From an uncultured Roseateles sp. (lineage in GTDB: Bacteria > Pseudomonadota > Gammaproteobacteria > Burkholderiales > Burkholderiaceae), in the NCBI GenBank assembly GCA_946886855.1, contig CAMPJJ010000051.1:1-37575 (forward strand): a stretch of DNA of 37,575 nucleotides, read 5' to 3'. This document shows, piece by piece, positions 11,477-23,333 of the stretch. Each line of letters opens with the position of its first letter. Positions within the stretch are counted from its first letter, which is position 1. Position numbers and translations under genes: made by a program. The notes beneath the pieces were generated by a model. The model did not search any database, was not told the DNA's origin, and was given only the letters and a program-made list of their open reading frames with translations.

Positions 11477-12453
11477 ACCGCCCCCGCAAGAAGGATAAGC
11501 ACCTGCCCGCGTGCGTCTATTTCAAGCACGGCACGCACTGGTATGTGAAGAAGGGGAAATGGATCAACATCGGTAAATCCGTTGTCGACGCCCTCAATGA
11601 ATACGCGCGGATCATCGAAACCCCGAAGGGCGGCATGGAGGATCTGATTGATCGGGTCCTTGAAGTCCACCTCAAGACCGTTTCCGAGAACACGAAGAAG
11701 CAATACCTGCTCGCCGCGCCATACCTGAAGAAGGTATTCAAGCAATTCGCTCCAGAGCAGGTGAAGGGGAAGAACGTCGCCGCGATGAAAACCGCCGGTG
11801 CCGACAAGCCGAATATGACAAACCGTCGACTCTCCCTACTGCGCACGGTTTTCAATTACGCGGTGGAGTGGCAGGAGGTGGAAAGCAATCCCTGCGTGGG
11901 AATCAAGCGCCTGCCCGAGCACAAGCGCGATCGCTACCTGACCGACGCCGAGGTGCTGGCCATCCGCGCCAAGGCGGGCCCACGGCTGCAGGTGATCATC
12001 GACCTCCTGTTCCTCACCGGCCAGCGCATCGAGGACGTGCTGAAGATCCGACGCGCGGACATCACTGATGCGGGCATCCTCTTCAAGCAGAAGAAGACCG
12101 ACACGAAGCTGTGCATCGCCTGGAGCCCAGACCTCAAGGAGGTCGTCGAGCGCGCCAAGGCGCTGCACCTCAAGGTGTCGGGCCTCTACCTGCTTCCCGC
12201 GCGCCACGGCAAGGCGCCGGACTACAAGACGGTATGGGATCAGTGGACCGAGGCATGCGAGGCCGCTGAGGTCGAAGACGCGACGCCGCACGACATGCGG
12301 GCGAAGTCCGCCACGGACGCCGACGAGGCCGGCGGCGACGCCCAGACGCTGCTCGGTCACAGCAACCCGAACATGACGAAGCGGTACATCCGCCGCCGCA
12401 AGGGAGCGGTCGCCGAAGGGCCCCGTATCACCGTGAGAGAGCGCAAGGGATGA
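11473..12453 (+). CDS. int: Tyrosine-recombinase integrase, 326 aa
   Basis: A complete phage integrase. The catalytic residues can be placed: Arg185 (LTGQRIEDVL), a beta-hairpin Lys among residues 207-212 (KQKKTDTK), His273-x2-Arg276 (TPHDMRAKSA), His296 (LLGHSNPN) and the nucleophile Tyr305 (KRYIRR). Residues about 55-130 form the core-binding domain and the N-terminus an arm-type DNA-binding part. It starts at TTG 11473 with GGAG upstream, overlapping the DUF4224 stop. The first third is less GC-rich than the last two thirds. It ends 85 bases before mutS, so its target site is the mutS 5' flank. Confidence 0.93.
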   Translation: MNRPRKKDKHLPACVYFKHGTHWYVKKGKWINIGKSVVDALNEYARIIETPKGGMEDLIDRVLEVHLKTVSENTKKQYLLAAPYLKKVFKQFAPEQVKGKNVAAMKTAGADKPNMTNRRLSLLRTVFNYAVEWQEVESNPCVGIKRLPEHKRDRYLTDAEVLAIRAKAGPRLQVIIDLLFLTGQRIEDVLKIRRADITDAGILFKQKKTDTKLCIAWSPDLKEVVERAKALHLKVSGLYLLPARHGKAPDYKTVWDQWTEACEAAEVEDATPHDMRAKSATDADEAGGDAQTLLGHSNPNMTKRYIRRRKGAVAEGPRITVRERKG

Positions 12454-12538
12454 TCTAATCCGGCCCTGATTTCCGGGGGCGAGTTTTAGACAGCCTTGGA
12501 CAGCTGGACAAAACGCCTCTCTAAGTTATTGATTTGTA
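12454..12538. other. Probable right attachment-site region between integrase and mutS
   Basis: This 85-bp gap holds three GACA-type direct repeats spaced 8 to 10 bp apart (AGACAGC at 12488-12494, GGACAGC at 12498-12504, GGACAAA at 12506-12512). They would suit integrase arm sites. An AT-rich stretch (CTAAGTTATTGATTTGTA, 12521-12538) follows and ends at the mutS ATG; it is unlike the GC-rich host. The crossover core cannot be fixed without the left end. No clear promoter or Shine-Dalgarno for mutS is present here. Confidence 0.5.
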
Positions 12539-15118
12539 ATGGCCGCCGAACACACTCCGATGATGCAGCAGTACTTCGGCCTCAAGGCCGAACATCAGGA
12601 CACGCTGCTCTTCTACCGGATGGGGGACTTCTACGAGGTGTTCTTCGACGACGCGCGCAAGGCCAACGCGCTGCTGGACGTCACGCTGACCACCCGCGGC
12701 CAGAGCGGCGGCGAACCGGTCGTCATGGCCGGCGTGCCGGTGCACTCGCTGGAGTCCTACCTCGCCAAGCTGATCAAGCTCGGCGAGTCGGTCGCCATCG
12801 CCGAGCAGACCGGCGAGGTCGGCGCCACCAAGGGCCCCGTCGAGCGCAAGGTGACGCGGGTCGTCACGCCCGGCACCATCACCGAGTCGGAACTGCTCGC
12901 CGACAAGCAGGACGCGATCCTGCTGGCCATCGCGACGCAGGGCAAGACCTTCGGCCTGGCCTGGCTGTCGATGACGCAGGGCCAGATCGGCCTGGCCCAG
13001 TGCGCCGACCGCGAACTGGCCTCGTGGCTCGCGCGCCTGTCGCCGGCCGAGGTGCTGGTCGATCGCGAGAAGCATCCGGCCGCCGTGCTGGCCGCCAAGC
13101 TGCCGATCACCAACCGCCAGAGCTGGCAGTTCGATACGAACCTGGGCAACCGCAAGCTCTGCGAGCAACTCGGCGTTGCGAACCTGCAGGGCCTCAACGC
13201 GCAGGACCTGCCCGCCGCGCATGCGGCCGCCTCCTGCCTGCTGTCCTACGCGGAGAGCACGCAGGGCAGCCGCGCGCTGAGCCACGTGAAGCGCCTGCGC
13301 GTGCTGCGCGCGTCCGACCTCCTGGACCTGCCTCCCGCCACGCAGCGCAACCTGGAGTTGACGCAGACGCTGCGCGGCGAAACCTCGCCGACGCTGCTCT
13401 CGCTGCTGGATGCGTGCCGCACCGGCATGGGCAGTCGCGCGCTGCGGCACTGGCTGCTGCATCCCGAGCGCGACCGCGCCGTCGCGCGCGAACGCCAGGC
13501 CGCCATCGCCGAGCTGATCACCACCGGCTTCGAGCCGCTGCGCGAGGCCTTCCGCCAGGTGTCCGATGTCGAACGCATCACCGCGCGCATCGCGCTGCGC
13601 CAGGTGAAGCCGCGCGAAGTCGCCGGGCTGCGCGCGACGCTGCTGATCCTGCCCGAGCTGGCCCAGACCGTGCCCGGCGGCGCCGCCCTGCTCGATCAAC
13701 TGTCGGAAGGCCTGCGCGCCTCGCCGCACATCGCCGAATTGCTGACCCGCGCGATCGCCGAGGAACCGCAGGGGCTGATCCGCGACGGCGGGGTGATCGC
13801 CAAGGGCTTCGACGAGGAACTCGACGACCTGCGCGCCGTGCAGACCGACTGCGACAAGTTCCTGCTCGCGATGGAGGTCCGCGAACGCGCGCGCACCGGC
13901 ATCAACAACCTGCGCGTCAAGTTCAACAAGGTGCACGGCTTCCACATCGAGGTCACCAACAGCGGCCTCGGCAAGATCCCCGCCGACTACACCCGCCGCC
14001 AGACGCTGACGAACGCCGAGCGCTTCATCACCCCCGAACTCAAGGCCTTCGAGGACAAGTCGCTGTCCGCGAACGAACGCGCGCTGGCCCGCGAGAAGAT
14101 GCTCTTCGATCTGGTCGTCGACCAGCTCACCGAGGAGATGCCGGCGTTGAGCCGCCTGGCCCAGTCGCTGGCCGCGCTGGATGTGCTGGCCGCGCTGGCG
14201 GAACGCGCGGCGACGCTGAACTGGTGCCGCCCCGAGTTCGTCGCCCATCCCTGCATCGACATCCAGGGCGGCCGCCACCCGGTGGTCGAGGCGCGGCTGC
14301 GCGAGACCGGCGCCGGCGAGTTCATGGCCAACGACTGCCGGCTGGACGCCCGCACCAAGCTGATGGTCATCACCGGCCCGAACATGGGCGGCAAGAGCAC
14401 CTTCATGCGCCAGGTCGCCCTGATCGCGCTGCTGGCGGCGATCGGCGCCTACGTGCCGGCGACCGCCTGCCGCCTCGGCCCGATCGACGCGATCCACACG
14501 CGGATCGGCGCGGCGGACGACCTCGCGAACGCGCAGTCGACCTTCATGCTGGAGATGACCGAGGGCGCCGCGATCCTGCATGCCGCCACCGAGCAGTCGC
14601 TGGTGCTGATGGACGAGATCGGCCGCGGCACCTCGACCTACGACGGCCTGGCGCTGGCCGGCGCCATCGCCACGCACTTGCACGACAAGTGCCGCGCCTT
14701 CACGCTGTTCGCGACGCATTACTTCGAGCTGACCGAGTTTCCGGCCAAGCATCCGCAGGCGGTCAACATGCATGTGTCGGCGGTCGAGAGCGGCGAGGAC
14801 ATCGTCTTCCTGCACGAGATCCAGCCCGGCCCCGCCAGCCGCAGCTACGGCGTGCAGGTCGCACGGCTGGCCGGCATGCCGGGACCGGTCGTGCGGCAGG
14901 CCCGCGCGGCGCTGGAAGCGCTCGAGGCCCGGGCCACCGAAGGCGAGACGCAGATCGACCTGTTCGCCGCGCCGCCGGAGCCCGCGCCGGGCGCGGCGGC
15001 CGAGGAACCCTCGGAACTGCTCGACGCGCTGCGCGACCTCGATCCCGACGCGCTGAGCCCGCGCGAGGCCCACGCGGCGCTGTACCAGCTCAAGCAGCTG
15101 GCCGCCGGCCGGGCCTGA
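12539..15118 (+). CDS. mutS: DNA mismatch repair protein MutS, 859 aa
   Basis: MutS detects mispairs and short loops and recruits MutL. The N-terminal mismatch-reading domain has the Phe-x-Glu motif at residues 31-33 (GDFYEVFF). The ATPase has Walker [10 protein letters not shown] (about residue 613), Walker [17 protein letters not shown] and the FATHYFEL switch. The length matches the E. coli protein (853 aa), so the gene is intact. The start at 12539 matches the family N-terminus ([13 protein letters not shown]). No Shine-Dalgarno precedes it, because the DNA upstream is the prophage junction. Expression may therefore depend on prophage sequences or read-through from the integrase. Confidence 0.97.
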   Translation: MAAEHTPMMQQYFGLKAEHQDTLLFYRMGDFYEVFFDDARKANALLDVTLTTRGQSGGEPVVMAGVPVHSLESYLAKLIKLGESVAIAEQTGEVGATKGPVERKVTRVVTPGTITESELLADKQDAILLAIATQGKTFGLAWLSMTQGQIGLAQCADRELASWLARLSPAEVLVDREKHPAAVLAAKLPITNRQSWQFDTNLGNRKLCEQLGVANLQGLNAQDLPAAHAAASCLLSYAESTQGSRALSHVKRLRVLRASDLLDLPPATQRNLELTQTLRGETSPTLLSLLDACRTGMGSRALRHWLLHPERDRAVARERQAAIAELITTGFEPLREAFRQVSDVERITARIALRQVKPREVAGLRATLLILPELAQTVPGGAALLDQLSEGLRASPHIAELLTRAIAEEPQGLIRDGGVIAKGFDEELDDLRAVQTDCDKFLLAMEVRERARTGINNLRVKFNKVHGFHIEVTNSGLGKIPADYTRRQTLTNAERFITPELKAFEDKSLSANERALAREKMLFDLVVDQLTEEMPALSRLAQSLAALDVLAALAERAATLNWCRPEFVAHPCIDIQGGRHPVVEARLRETGAGEFMANDCRLDARTKLMVITGPNMGGKSTFMRQVALIALLAAIGAYVPATACRLGPIDAIHTRIGAADDLANAQSTFMLEMTEGAAILHAATEQSLVLMDEIGRGTSTYDGLALAGAIATHLHDKCRAFTLFATHYFELTEFPAKHPQAVNMHVSAVESGEDIVFLHEIQPGPASRSYGVQVARLAGMPGPVVRQARAALEALEARATEGETQIDLFAAPPEPAPGAAAEEPSELLDALRDLDPDALSPREAHAALYQLKQLAAGRA

Positions 15119-15153
15119 CCACGCCCGCAAGGCAGCACGCCCCCACGACGCCC

Positions 15154-15976
15154 ATGGACGCCGCCAAGACCATCGTCTTCTCGCATGCCAACGGATTCCC
15201 GGCGGGCTGCTACCGGGTGCTCTTCGAGCGCTGGCGCGACGCGGGCTGGACCGTGCACGCACTGCCGCGCATCGGCCACGACCCGCGCTATCCGGTCACC
15301 AGCAACTGGCCGCACCTGCGCGACGAACTGCTGCACTTCATCCAGGACGAGGTCCGGCCGACATCGCCGGTGATGCTGGTCGGGCACTCGCTGGGCGGGC
15401 TGCTGTCGCTGCTGGCCGCCTGCCGCAGGCCGGCCTTGGCGCGAGGCCTGTTGATGCTGGATTCGCCGGTGATCGACGGCTGGCGCGCGCACAGCCTGCG
15501 CGTGGCGAAGTCGGCGGGCTTCATCAAGCGCGTCTCGCCGGGCAAGATCTCGCACCAGCGGCGCTACGAATGGCCCAGCCTCGACGAGGCGCACGCGCAT
15601 TTCGCCGCCAAGCACAAGTTCGCGCGCTGGGATCCCCGGGTGCTCAAGGACTACATCGCCAGCGGCTTCGACGCGCACGAGGACGGCCAGGTGCGCCTGG
15701 GCTTCCAGCGCGAGATCGAGACCCGCATCTACAACACCCTGCCGCACAACCTGCCGCGCATCCTGAAGGGCCACGCCCCGAAGTGTCCGGTGGCCTTCAT
15801 CGCGGGCACGCAGTCGGAGGAACTCCGGCAGGCCACCGCCGCGGGCTCCAAGGCGCTGGCCAAGGACCTGTTCCGCTGGTTCGAGGGCACCCACCTCTAC
15901 CCCTTCGAGAGACCGGACGACACGGCCGCCCTCGTCCTCGAACTGATGGGCGAGATCGAGGCCAAATCGGCGTCGC

Positions 15977-15981
<5 letters not shown>
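15154..15981 (+). CDS. Alpha/beta-hydrolase, 275 aa
   Basis: The fold is shown by the oxyanion-side phrase FSHANGFPAGCYR near the N-terminus, the nucleophile elbow GHSLGG (Ser about residue 80) and a late histidine in EGTHLYPFE (about residue 250). The acid may be in the MLDSP region or near FIAG. Substrate unknown; no signal peptide, so cytoplasmic. It follows mutS by 35 bases on the same strand and is probably co-transcribed. The end carries the TATAAT element ahead of pyrG. Confidence 0.85.
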
Positions 15982-17718
<1,737 letters not shown>

Positions 17719-17767
17719 GTCCGCAGGGTTCCGGGACTTCAGACAACGACCAACAGAGACACCGCCC

Positions 17768-18055
17768 ATGCCCGCCTTCATCATTGCCGACGTGACCGTG
17801 ACCGACGCCGACCAGATGGCGAAGTACCGCGAATGGAGCACGAAGGCGATGCAGGAGCACGGCGCGGAGGTGCTGGTCCGCGGCGGTGCGTTCGAGGTGC
17901 TGGAAGGCCCCTGGACGCCGAGCCGCCTGGTGGTGCTGAAGTTCCCCGACCGCGAGGCCGCGAAGCGCTTCTACGCGTCCGAGACCTACCAGCATGCCAG
18001 GTCGCTGCGCGAGCACGCCGGCGTCATGCGCATGATTGTGGTCGACGGCGTCTGA
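17768..18055 (+). CDS. DUF1330 protein, 95 aa
   Basis: A small dimeric alpha/beta-barrel (ferredoxin-like) protein: MPAFIIADVTVTDADQMAKY, VLVRGGAFEVLEG, LVVLKFPDREAAKRFYASET. These are the hallmarks of the DUF1330 family, cytoplasmic proteins of unknown biochemical role found beside eno or pyrG in Burkholderiales. It lies 49 bases after pyrG and is probably transcribed with it. Confidence 0.88.
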   Translation: MPAFIIADVTVTDADQMAKYREWSTKAMQEHGAEVLVRGGAFEVLEGPWTPSRLVVLKFPDREAAKRFYASETYQHARSLREHAGVMRMIVVDGV

Positions 18056-19516
<1,461 letters not shown>

Positions 19517-19590
19517 TCGCCGGCGTCGACTTCCTGCACCGGCAGGCGACGCTGCACACGTGCACCGCGCGGGCGCTCCCCGCGTTCGAA

Positions 19591-19617
19591 GGGCAGGCCC
19601 ACGGGCCTGCCCTTTTT
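19591..19617 (+). terminator. Rho-independent terminator of eno
   Basis: GGGCAGGCCC (19591-19600) and GGGCCTGCCC (19603-19612) are perfect complements followed by TTTTT. It lies between eno and ftsB, so ftsB probably needs its own promoter or read-through. Confidence 0.9.
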
Positions 19618-19640
19618 CGTTGCAGCTAAACTCGCGGCCT

Positions 19641-19910
19641 GTGAAAGCCCTGGCCATCGTCCTCACCGCGTTCCTTGTCGCCATCCAGGCCCAGCTCTGG
19701 TTCGGCAAGGGCGGCCTGGCCCGCGGCGTCCAGCTGCGCGCCGAACTGCGCGAGCAGGCCGACGCCAACGAGAAGGCCCGCGCGCGCAACACGCAGCTCC
19801 AGGCCGAATTGCTGGACCTGCGCGAAGGCCTCGAGATGGTCGAGGAAAAGGCCCGCATGGAACTGGGCATGGTCAAGCCGGACGAGGTCTTCGTCCCGCT
19901 GCGCCGCTGA
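19641..19910 (+). CDS. ftsB: Cell division protein FtsB, 89 aa
   Basis: A bitopic inner-membrane protein of the FtsBLQ divisome complex. One membrane segment at residues about 3-20 (ALAIVLTAFLVAIQAQLWFG), then a periplasmic coiled coil (LRAELREQADANEKARARN, then LLDLREGLEMVEEKARMEL) and the family ending with GMVKPDEVF. GTG start at 19641, as the conserved N-terminus requires; no clear ribosome binding site. The position directly after eno is conserved in proteobacteria. Confidence 0.93.
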   Translation: MKALAIVLTAFLVAIQAQLWFGKGGLARGVQLRAELREQADANEKARARNTQLQAELLDLREGLEMVEEKARMELGMVKPDEVFVPLRR

Positions 19911-19938
19911 AACACAATCCCCCTTCCGCAACCCCTGC

Positions 19939-20583
19939 ATGCTCTCAGCGATGGATGCACTGCTGGCCTGGGCGCTCTCGCCCGCCTTCCACGCCCTCGG
20001 CAGCCCGATCAGCTGGCTGGAACTCGTCGCCTTCGCGCTCGCGATCTGGATGGTCGTCTGCAACATGCGCGTGCAGGTGATGGCCTGGCCGCTGGCGCTG
20101 AGCAGTTCGCTGCTCTACTTCCTGCTGTTCTGGAGCGGCAGGCTCTACGGCGAGGCCTCGCTGCAGCTGCTGTTCGCGGCGCTCGCGCTGTGGGGCTGGT
20201 GGCAATGGCGGCGTGGCCGCACCGCCGACGGCGACGCGCTGCATGTGCGCACGCTCGGTCCGAAGGGCCGCGTGATGGCCGTGCTGGCGACGCTGGCCGC
20301 CTGGCCGCTGCTGGGGCTGTTCCTGCAGCACCGCACCGATTCCCCCCTCCCCTATTGGGATGCCCTCCCGACGGTGGCCAGCATCACCGGCCAGTGGCTG
20401 CTCGGGCGCAAGTACCAGGAGAACTGGCCCGTCTGGGTGATGGTCAACCTGGTCAGCATCGGCTTGTTCGCGCTGAAGGGCTACTGGCTGACGGTCGTGC
20501 TGTACGCGGTCTTCGTGCCAATGTCGGTGGCGGGCTGGCGCGCCTGGCAACGGCAGCTGCGGCCGGCGACCGTCGCCGCCTGA
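19939..20583 (+). CDS. pnuC: PnuC-type nicotinamide riboside transporter, 214 aa
   Basis: A seven-helix inner-membrane facilitator of the PnuC family, importing nicotinamide riboside (or another vitamin-type nucleoside) that is trapped by phosphorylation. Family marks: SWLELVAFALAIWMVVCNMR, LYGEASLQLLFAALALWGWW with WGWWQW, TGQWLLGRKYQENWPVWV and the late NLVSIGLFALKGYW. Length is normal. The next gene, 15 bases on, encodes a NadR-type kinase, supporting nicotinamide riboside as the substrate. ATG 19951 is an alternative start. Confidence 0.9.
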   Translation: MLSAMDALLAWALSPAFHALGSPISWLELVAFALAIWMVVCNMRVQVMAWPLALSSSLLYFLLFWSGRLYGEASLQLLFAALALWGWWQWRRGRTADGDALHVRTLGPKGRVMAVLATLAAWPLLGLFLQHRTDSPLPYWDALPTVASITGQWLLGRKYQENWPVWVMVNLVSIGLFALKGYWLTVVLYAVFVPMSVAGWRAWQRQLRPATVAA

Positions 20584-20598
20584 CCGTCGCCGCCCGAC

Positions 20599-21291
20599 AT
20601 GCCCTTGCACATCGCCCTCGTCGGCGCGGAGAGCACCGGCAAGAGCCGCCTCGGCGTGGCGCTGCTGGCGCATCTGAGCGCCCAGACGCGGCTGCGCTGC
20701 GCGCTGGTCGGCGAGTACCTGCGCGAGTGGTGCGAGCGCGAGGGCCGCACGCCGCGCCCCGACGAGCAGCGCGCGATCGCCGAGGAGCAATGGCGCCGCG
20801 CCCAAGCCGCCGCCGCGGATCACGACCTGGTCCTGCACGACACCACGCCGCTGATGACCGCCGTGTACAGCGAGCAGCTCTTCGACGACACCAGCCTTTA
20901 TCCGTTCGCGCTGCAGGTCCAGGCCCGCATGGACGCCACGCTGCTGATGGCGCTGGACCTGCCCTGGATCGCCGACGACATGCGCGACGGCCCGCACGCG
21001 CAACAGCCCACCGACCGCCTGCTGCGCCGCGCCCTGCGCGACGCGGGCCTGGGCTACAGCCTGGTCTCGGGCAGCGGTCCGGCGCGGCTGCAGCAGGCGC
21101 TCAATGCGCTCGGTCCGCTGCTGAGGCCGCATCTTGGCCGCGAGGACGGCTTCTTCGGTCGCCTGCTGCAGCGCCAGGAAAGCCTGGGCAGCGACGGCCG
21201 CTGGCAGGGCTGCGAACGCTGCGACGACCCGGCGTGCGAGCACGCCAGCCGCACGGCTACTCGCGGCACCGAACGCCCACCGCGCGACTGA
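20599..21291 (+). CDS. NadR-type ATP-binding protein, probable nicotinamide riboside kinase, 230 aa
   Basis: Walker A GAESTGKS at residues 9-16 and the phrases LVGEYLREWCEREGR and DHDLVLHDTTPLMTAVYSEQ match the ribosylnicotinamide kinase domain of NadR. It lacks the N-terminal HTH and adenylyltransferase domains of enterobacterial NadR, so the likely reaction is phosphorylation of nicotinamide riboside to NMN. The C-terminal 50 residues add an unusual Cys cluster (CERCDDPACEH) that may bind metal. It is co-oriented with pnuC at 15 bases, so import and trapping are coupled. Confidence 0.85.
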   Translation: MPLHIALVGAESTGKSRLGVALLAHLSAQTRLRCALVGEYLREWCEREGRTPRPDEQRAIAEEQWRRAQAAAADHDLVLHDTTPLMTAVYSEQLFDDTSLYPFALQVQARMDATLLMALDLPWIADDMRDGPHAQQPTDRLLRRALRDAGLGYSLVSGSGPARLQQALNALGPLLRPHLGREDGFFGRLLQRQESLGSDGRWQGCERCDDPACEHASRTATRGTERPPRD

Positions 21292-21405
21292 ACGCGACGC
21301 TCACCGCGCCGCCACACAGGAGAGGCACAATCCGCCGCTTCGATCTCGCAAACATTTGCGGGCATCGAGTTTTTCGAGATTCATGGCGTTCCTGGAGCCT
21401 CCCCG

Positions 21406-23187
21406 ATGAACCGTCCTTTCGTCCGCCGCCCGCTGGGCGCCCTGTCGATGCTGCTGAGCGCGGCGCTGCTCGCCGCCTGCGGATCGCTGAGTTCCTCCGG
21501 ACCGCAGGCGCCGCTGCCGCCGTCGCTGGACGGGCCGGGCGCCGCCAAGACAGTCAAGGCCGCAAGACCTGCCACCGCGACGGTCGCCGTCAAGGTGCTG
21601 GCGATCAACGACTTCCACGGCAACCTGCTCCCGCCGGCCGGCGGCATCAAGCTGCCCGATCCGCAGAACCCCGACAAGACGATCACGCTGGACGCCGGCG
21701 GCGCCGAGCGCATGGCCACGGTGGTCGCGCAGATCAAAGCGAAAAATCCCAACCACGTGTTCGTGGCGGCCGGCGATCTGGTCGGCGCGAGCCCGCTGCT
21801 GTCGGCGCTGTTCCATGACGAATCGACGATCGAGTCGCTGGGCATGATGGGCCTGGATATCTCCTCGGTCGGGAACCACGAGTTCGACCAGGGCATCGAC
21901 GAACTGCTGCGCAAGCAGCGCGGCGGCTGCCACCCGAAGGACGGCTGCAAGGGCCCGACCGAATTCAAGGGCGCGAAGTACCAGTACCTGGCCGCCAGCA
22001 CCATCGACGAGAAGACCGGCCAGTCGGTGCTGCCGGCCTATGCGGTCAAGCGCTTCGACGGCGTGCCGGTGGGCTTCATCGGGCTGTCGCTGAAGGGCAC
22101 GCCGGAGCTGGTCAGCCCGACCGGCATCCGCGGCCTGCGCTTCGACGACGAGGCCGAGACGGTCAACCGCCTGGTGCCCGAGCTGGAGCGCCAGGGCGTG
22201 CATGCGTTCGTGGTGCTGATCCACGAAGGCGGCTACCCGACCGGCGGCATCAACGACTGCCCGGCGATCTCCGGGCCCATCGTCGACATCGTCAAGAAGC
22301 TGGACAAGCGCGTCGGCCTGATCGTGTCGGGCCACACGCACCGGGCCTACAACTGCCGCATCGACGGCCGCCTGGTCACCAGCGGCGACAAGTACGGCAC
22401 CCTGGTCACGGAGATCGACCTGACCCTGGACCGCGCCACCGGCACCATGACCGAGGCGCGCGCCAACAACGTCGTGGTGCGGCCTGAGACAGCCAAGGAC
22501 CCGCGCCAGACGCTGCTGATCAGCAGCTACCAGCACGTGGCACAACCCTTGATCGAACGCCCGGTCGGTTTCCTGGCGCAGGCGCTGAGCAAGGAAGGCA
22601 ACGACAGGAACGAAGGCGGCGGCTCGACGATGGGCCAGCTCGTGGCCGACGCCATGCTGGCCGCGACGCGGGCACCGGAGAACGGCGGCGCGCAGGTCGC
22701 GTTCCAGAACATCGGCGGCGTGCGCACCGGCCTGACCCACCGCGCGGACGACACGGTCACCTTCGGCGACCTGTTCGCGGCGCTGCCGTTCTCGAACGCG
22801 CTGGTGGTGGTGGAGATGACCGGCACACAGCTGCAGGCCGTCCTCGAAGAACAATGGTGGGCCAACGACCCGAAGAAATTCCTGCCGCTGCAAGCGTCGC
22901 AGGGCTTCAGCTACCGCTGGGACATGCGCCGGCCGTTCGGCTCGCGCGTGGTGCCAGGCAGCATGACGCTGAACGGCACGGCAGTCGCGCCGGACCAGAA
23001 GGTCCGCGTCGCCATCAACAACTTCCTGCAGGTCGGCGGGGACAGCTTCAAGACCTTCACGACCGCCCGGCTGGTGCAGACCGGACCCATGGACGTGGAA
23101 GCGCTGGAAGCCTACTTCAAGGCCCATGGCACCCAGCGCGTGACAGCCACCGCGCTGGATCGGGCCGTGCGCGTGGATACGCCTTGA
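21406..23187 (+). CDS. Lipoprotein 5'-nucleotidase, UshA/NadN-like, 593 aa
   Basis: A secreted metallophosphoesterase. The signal peptide ends in a lipobox (LLAAC, Cys25), so it is probably a periplasm-facing lipoprotein. Metal-site motifs run in order: LAINDFHGN, VAAGDLVGASPLLSAL, SSVGNHEFDQG, VLIHEGG and VSGHTHRAYNC. The C-terminal 5'-nucleotidase domain carries NIGGVRTGL and the substrate-clamping region (INNFLQVGGDSFKTF). It hydrolyses extracellular nucleotides such as AMP, NMN or NAD. Lying after pnuC and the NadR-type gene, it could supply nicotinamide riboside for import, a context-based inference. Confidence 0.9.
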   Translation: MNRPFVRRPLGALSMLLSAALLAACGSLSSSGPQAPLPPSLDGPGAAKTVKAARPATATVAVKVLAINDFHGNLLPPAGGIKLPDPQNPDKTITLDAGGAERMATVVAQIKAKNPNHVFVAAGDLVGASPLLSALFHDESTIESLGMMGLDISSVGNHEFDQGIDELLRKQRGGCHPKDGCKGPTEFKGAKYQYLAASTIDEKTGQSVLPAYAVKRFDGVPVGFIGLSLKGTPELVSPTGIRGLRFDDEAETVNRLVPELERQGVHAFVVLIHEGGYPTGGINDCPAISGPIVDIVKKLDKRVGLIVSGHTHRAYNCRIDGRLVTSGDKYGTLVTEIDLTLDRATGTMTEARANNVVVRPETAKDPRQTLLISSYQHVAQPLIERPVGFLAQALSKEGNDRNEGGGSTMGQLVADAMLAATRAPENGGAQVAFQNIGGVRTGLTHRADDTVTFGDLFAALPFSNALVVVEMTGTQLQAVLEEQWWANDPKKFLPLQASQGFSYRWDMRRPFGSRVVPGSMTLNGTAVAPDQKVRVAINNFLQVGGDSFKTFTTARLVQTGPMDVEALEAYFKAHGTQRVTATALDRAVRVDTP

Positions 23188-23228
23188 CGGGTCGAAGAAA
23201 GACCTCGGAAGGCCAGGCGCGGGCGCTC

Positions 23229-23249
23229 CGCGATGCAGGGGGCATCGCG
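23229..23249. other. Hairpin between convergent genes
   Basis: CGCGATGC (23229-23236) and GCATCGCG (23242-23249) form a perfect 8-bp stem with a 5-base loop between the 5'-nucleotidase gene and the convergent hslO gene. No T run follows on either strand, so it may help Rho-dependent or bidirectional termination. Confidence 0.4.
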
Positions 23250-23333
23250 TCCGCGAACCCCCAGCATCACTCCGGCCCCACACGCGCTCGCTGACCCCGG
23301 TTCTTGGCGTGGCGGGGCAGCGAGGTGGCGTCG

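Larger units (their letters stand above)
1..12538. mobile_element. Right-hand part of a lambda-like prophage, left end outside the window
   Basis: This block holds a repressor/Cro switch with paired operators, a CII-like regulator, a DUF1376-type replication protein, a DUF1364-type nuclease, a DUF4224 protein and a terminal tyrosine integrase, all organised as in lambdoid phages. Genes are small, overlap by 1 to 8 bases and often start with GTG or TTG. Housekeeping genes begin abruptly at 12539. The left end, structural genes and second attachment site are not in view, so whether the prophage is intact or decayed cannot be judged. The right boundary is placed between the integrase stop (12453) and the mutS start (12539). 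Confidence 0.9.

Noticed and set aside
12454..12538. A tRNA gene as the integration target
   Set aside because: No cloverleaf, T-loop GTTCRA or CCA-end sequence is present; the flank is the mutS start.
12521..15262. A 913-codon open frame on the minus strand across mutS
   Set aside because: It mirrors mutS in a GC-rich genome where antisense frames stay open; its sequence is low-complexity (Ala, Gly, Arg, Leu) and has no known motif, whereas mutS is unmistakable.
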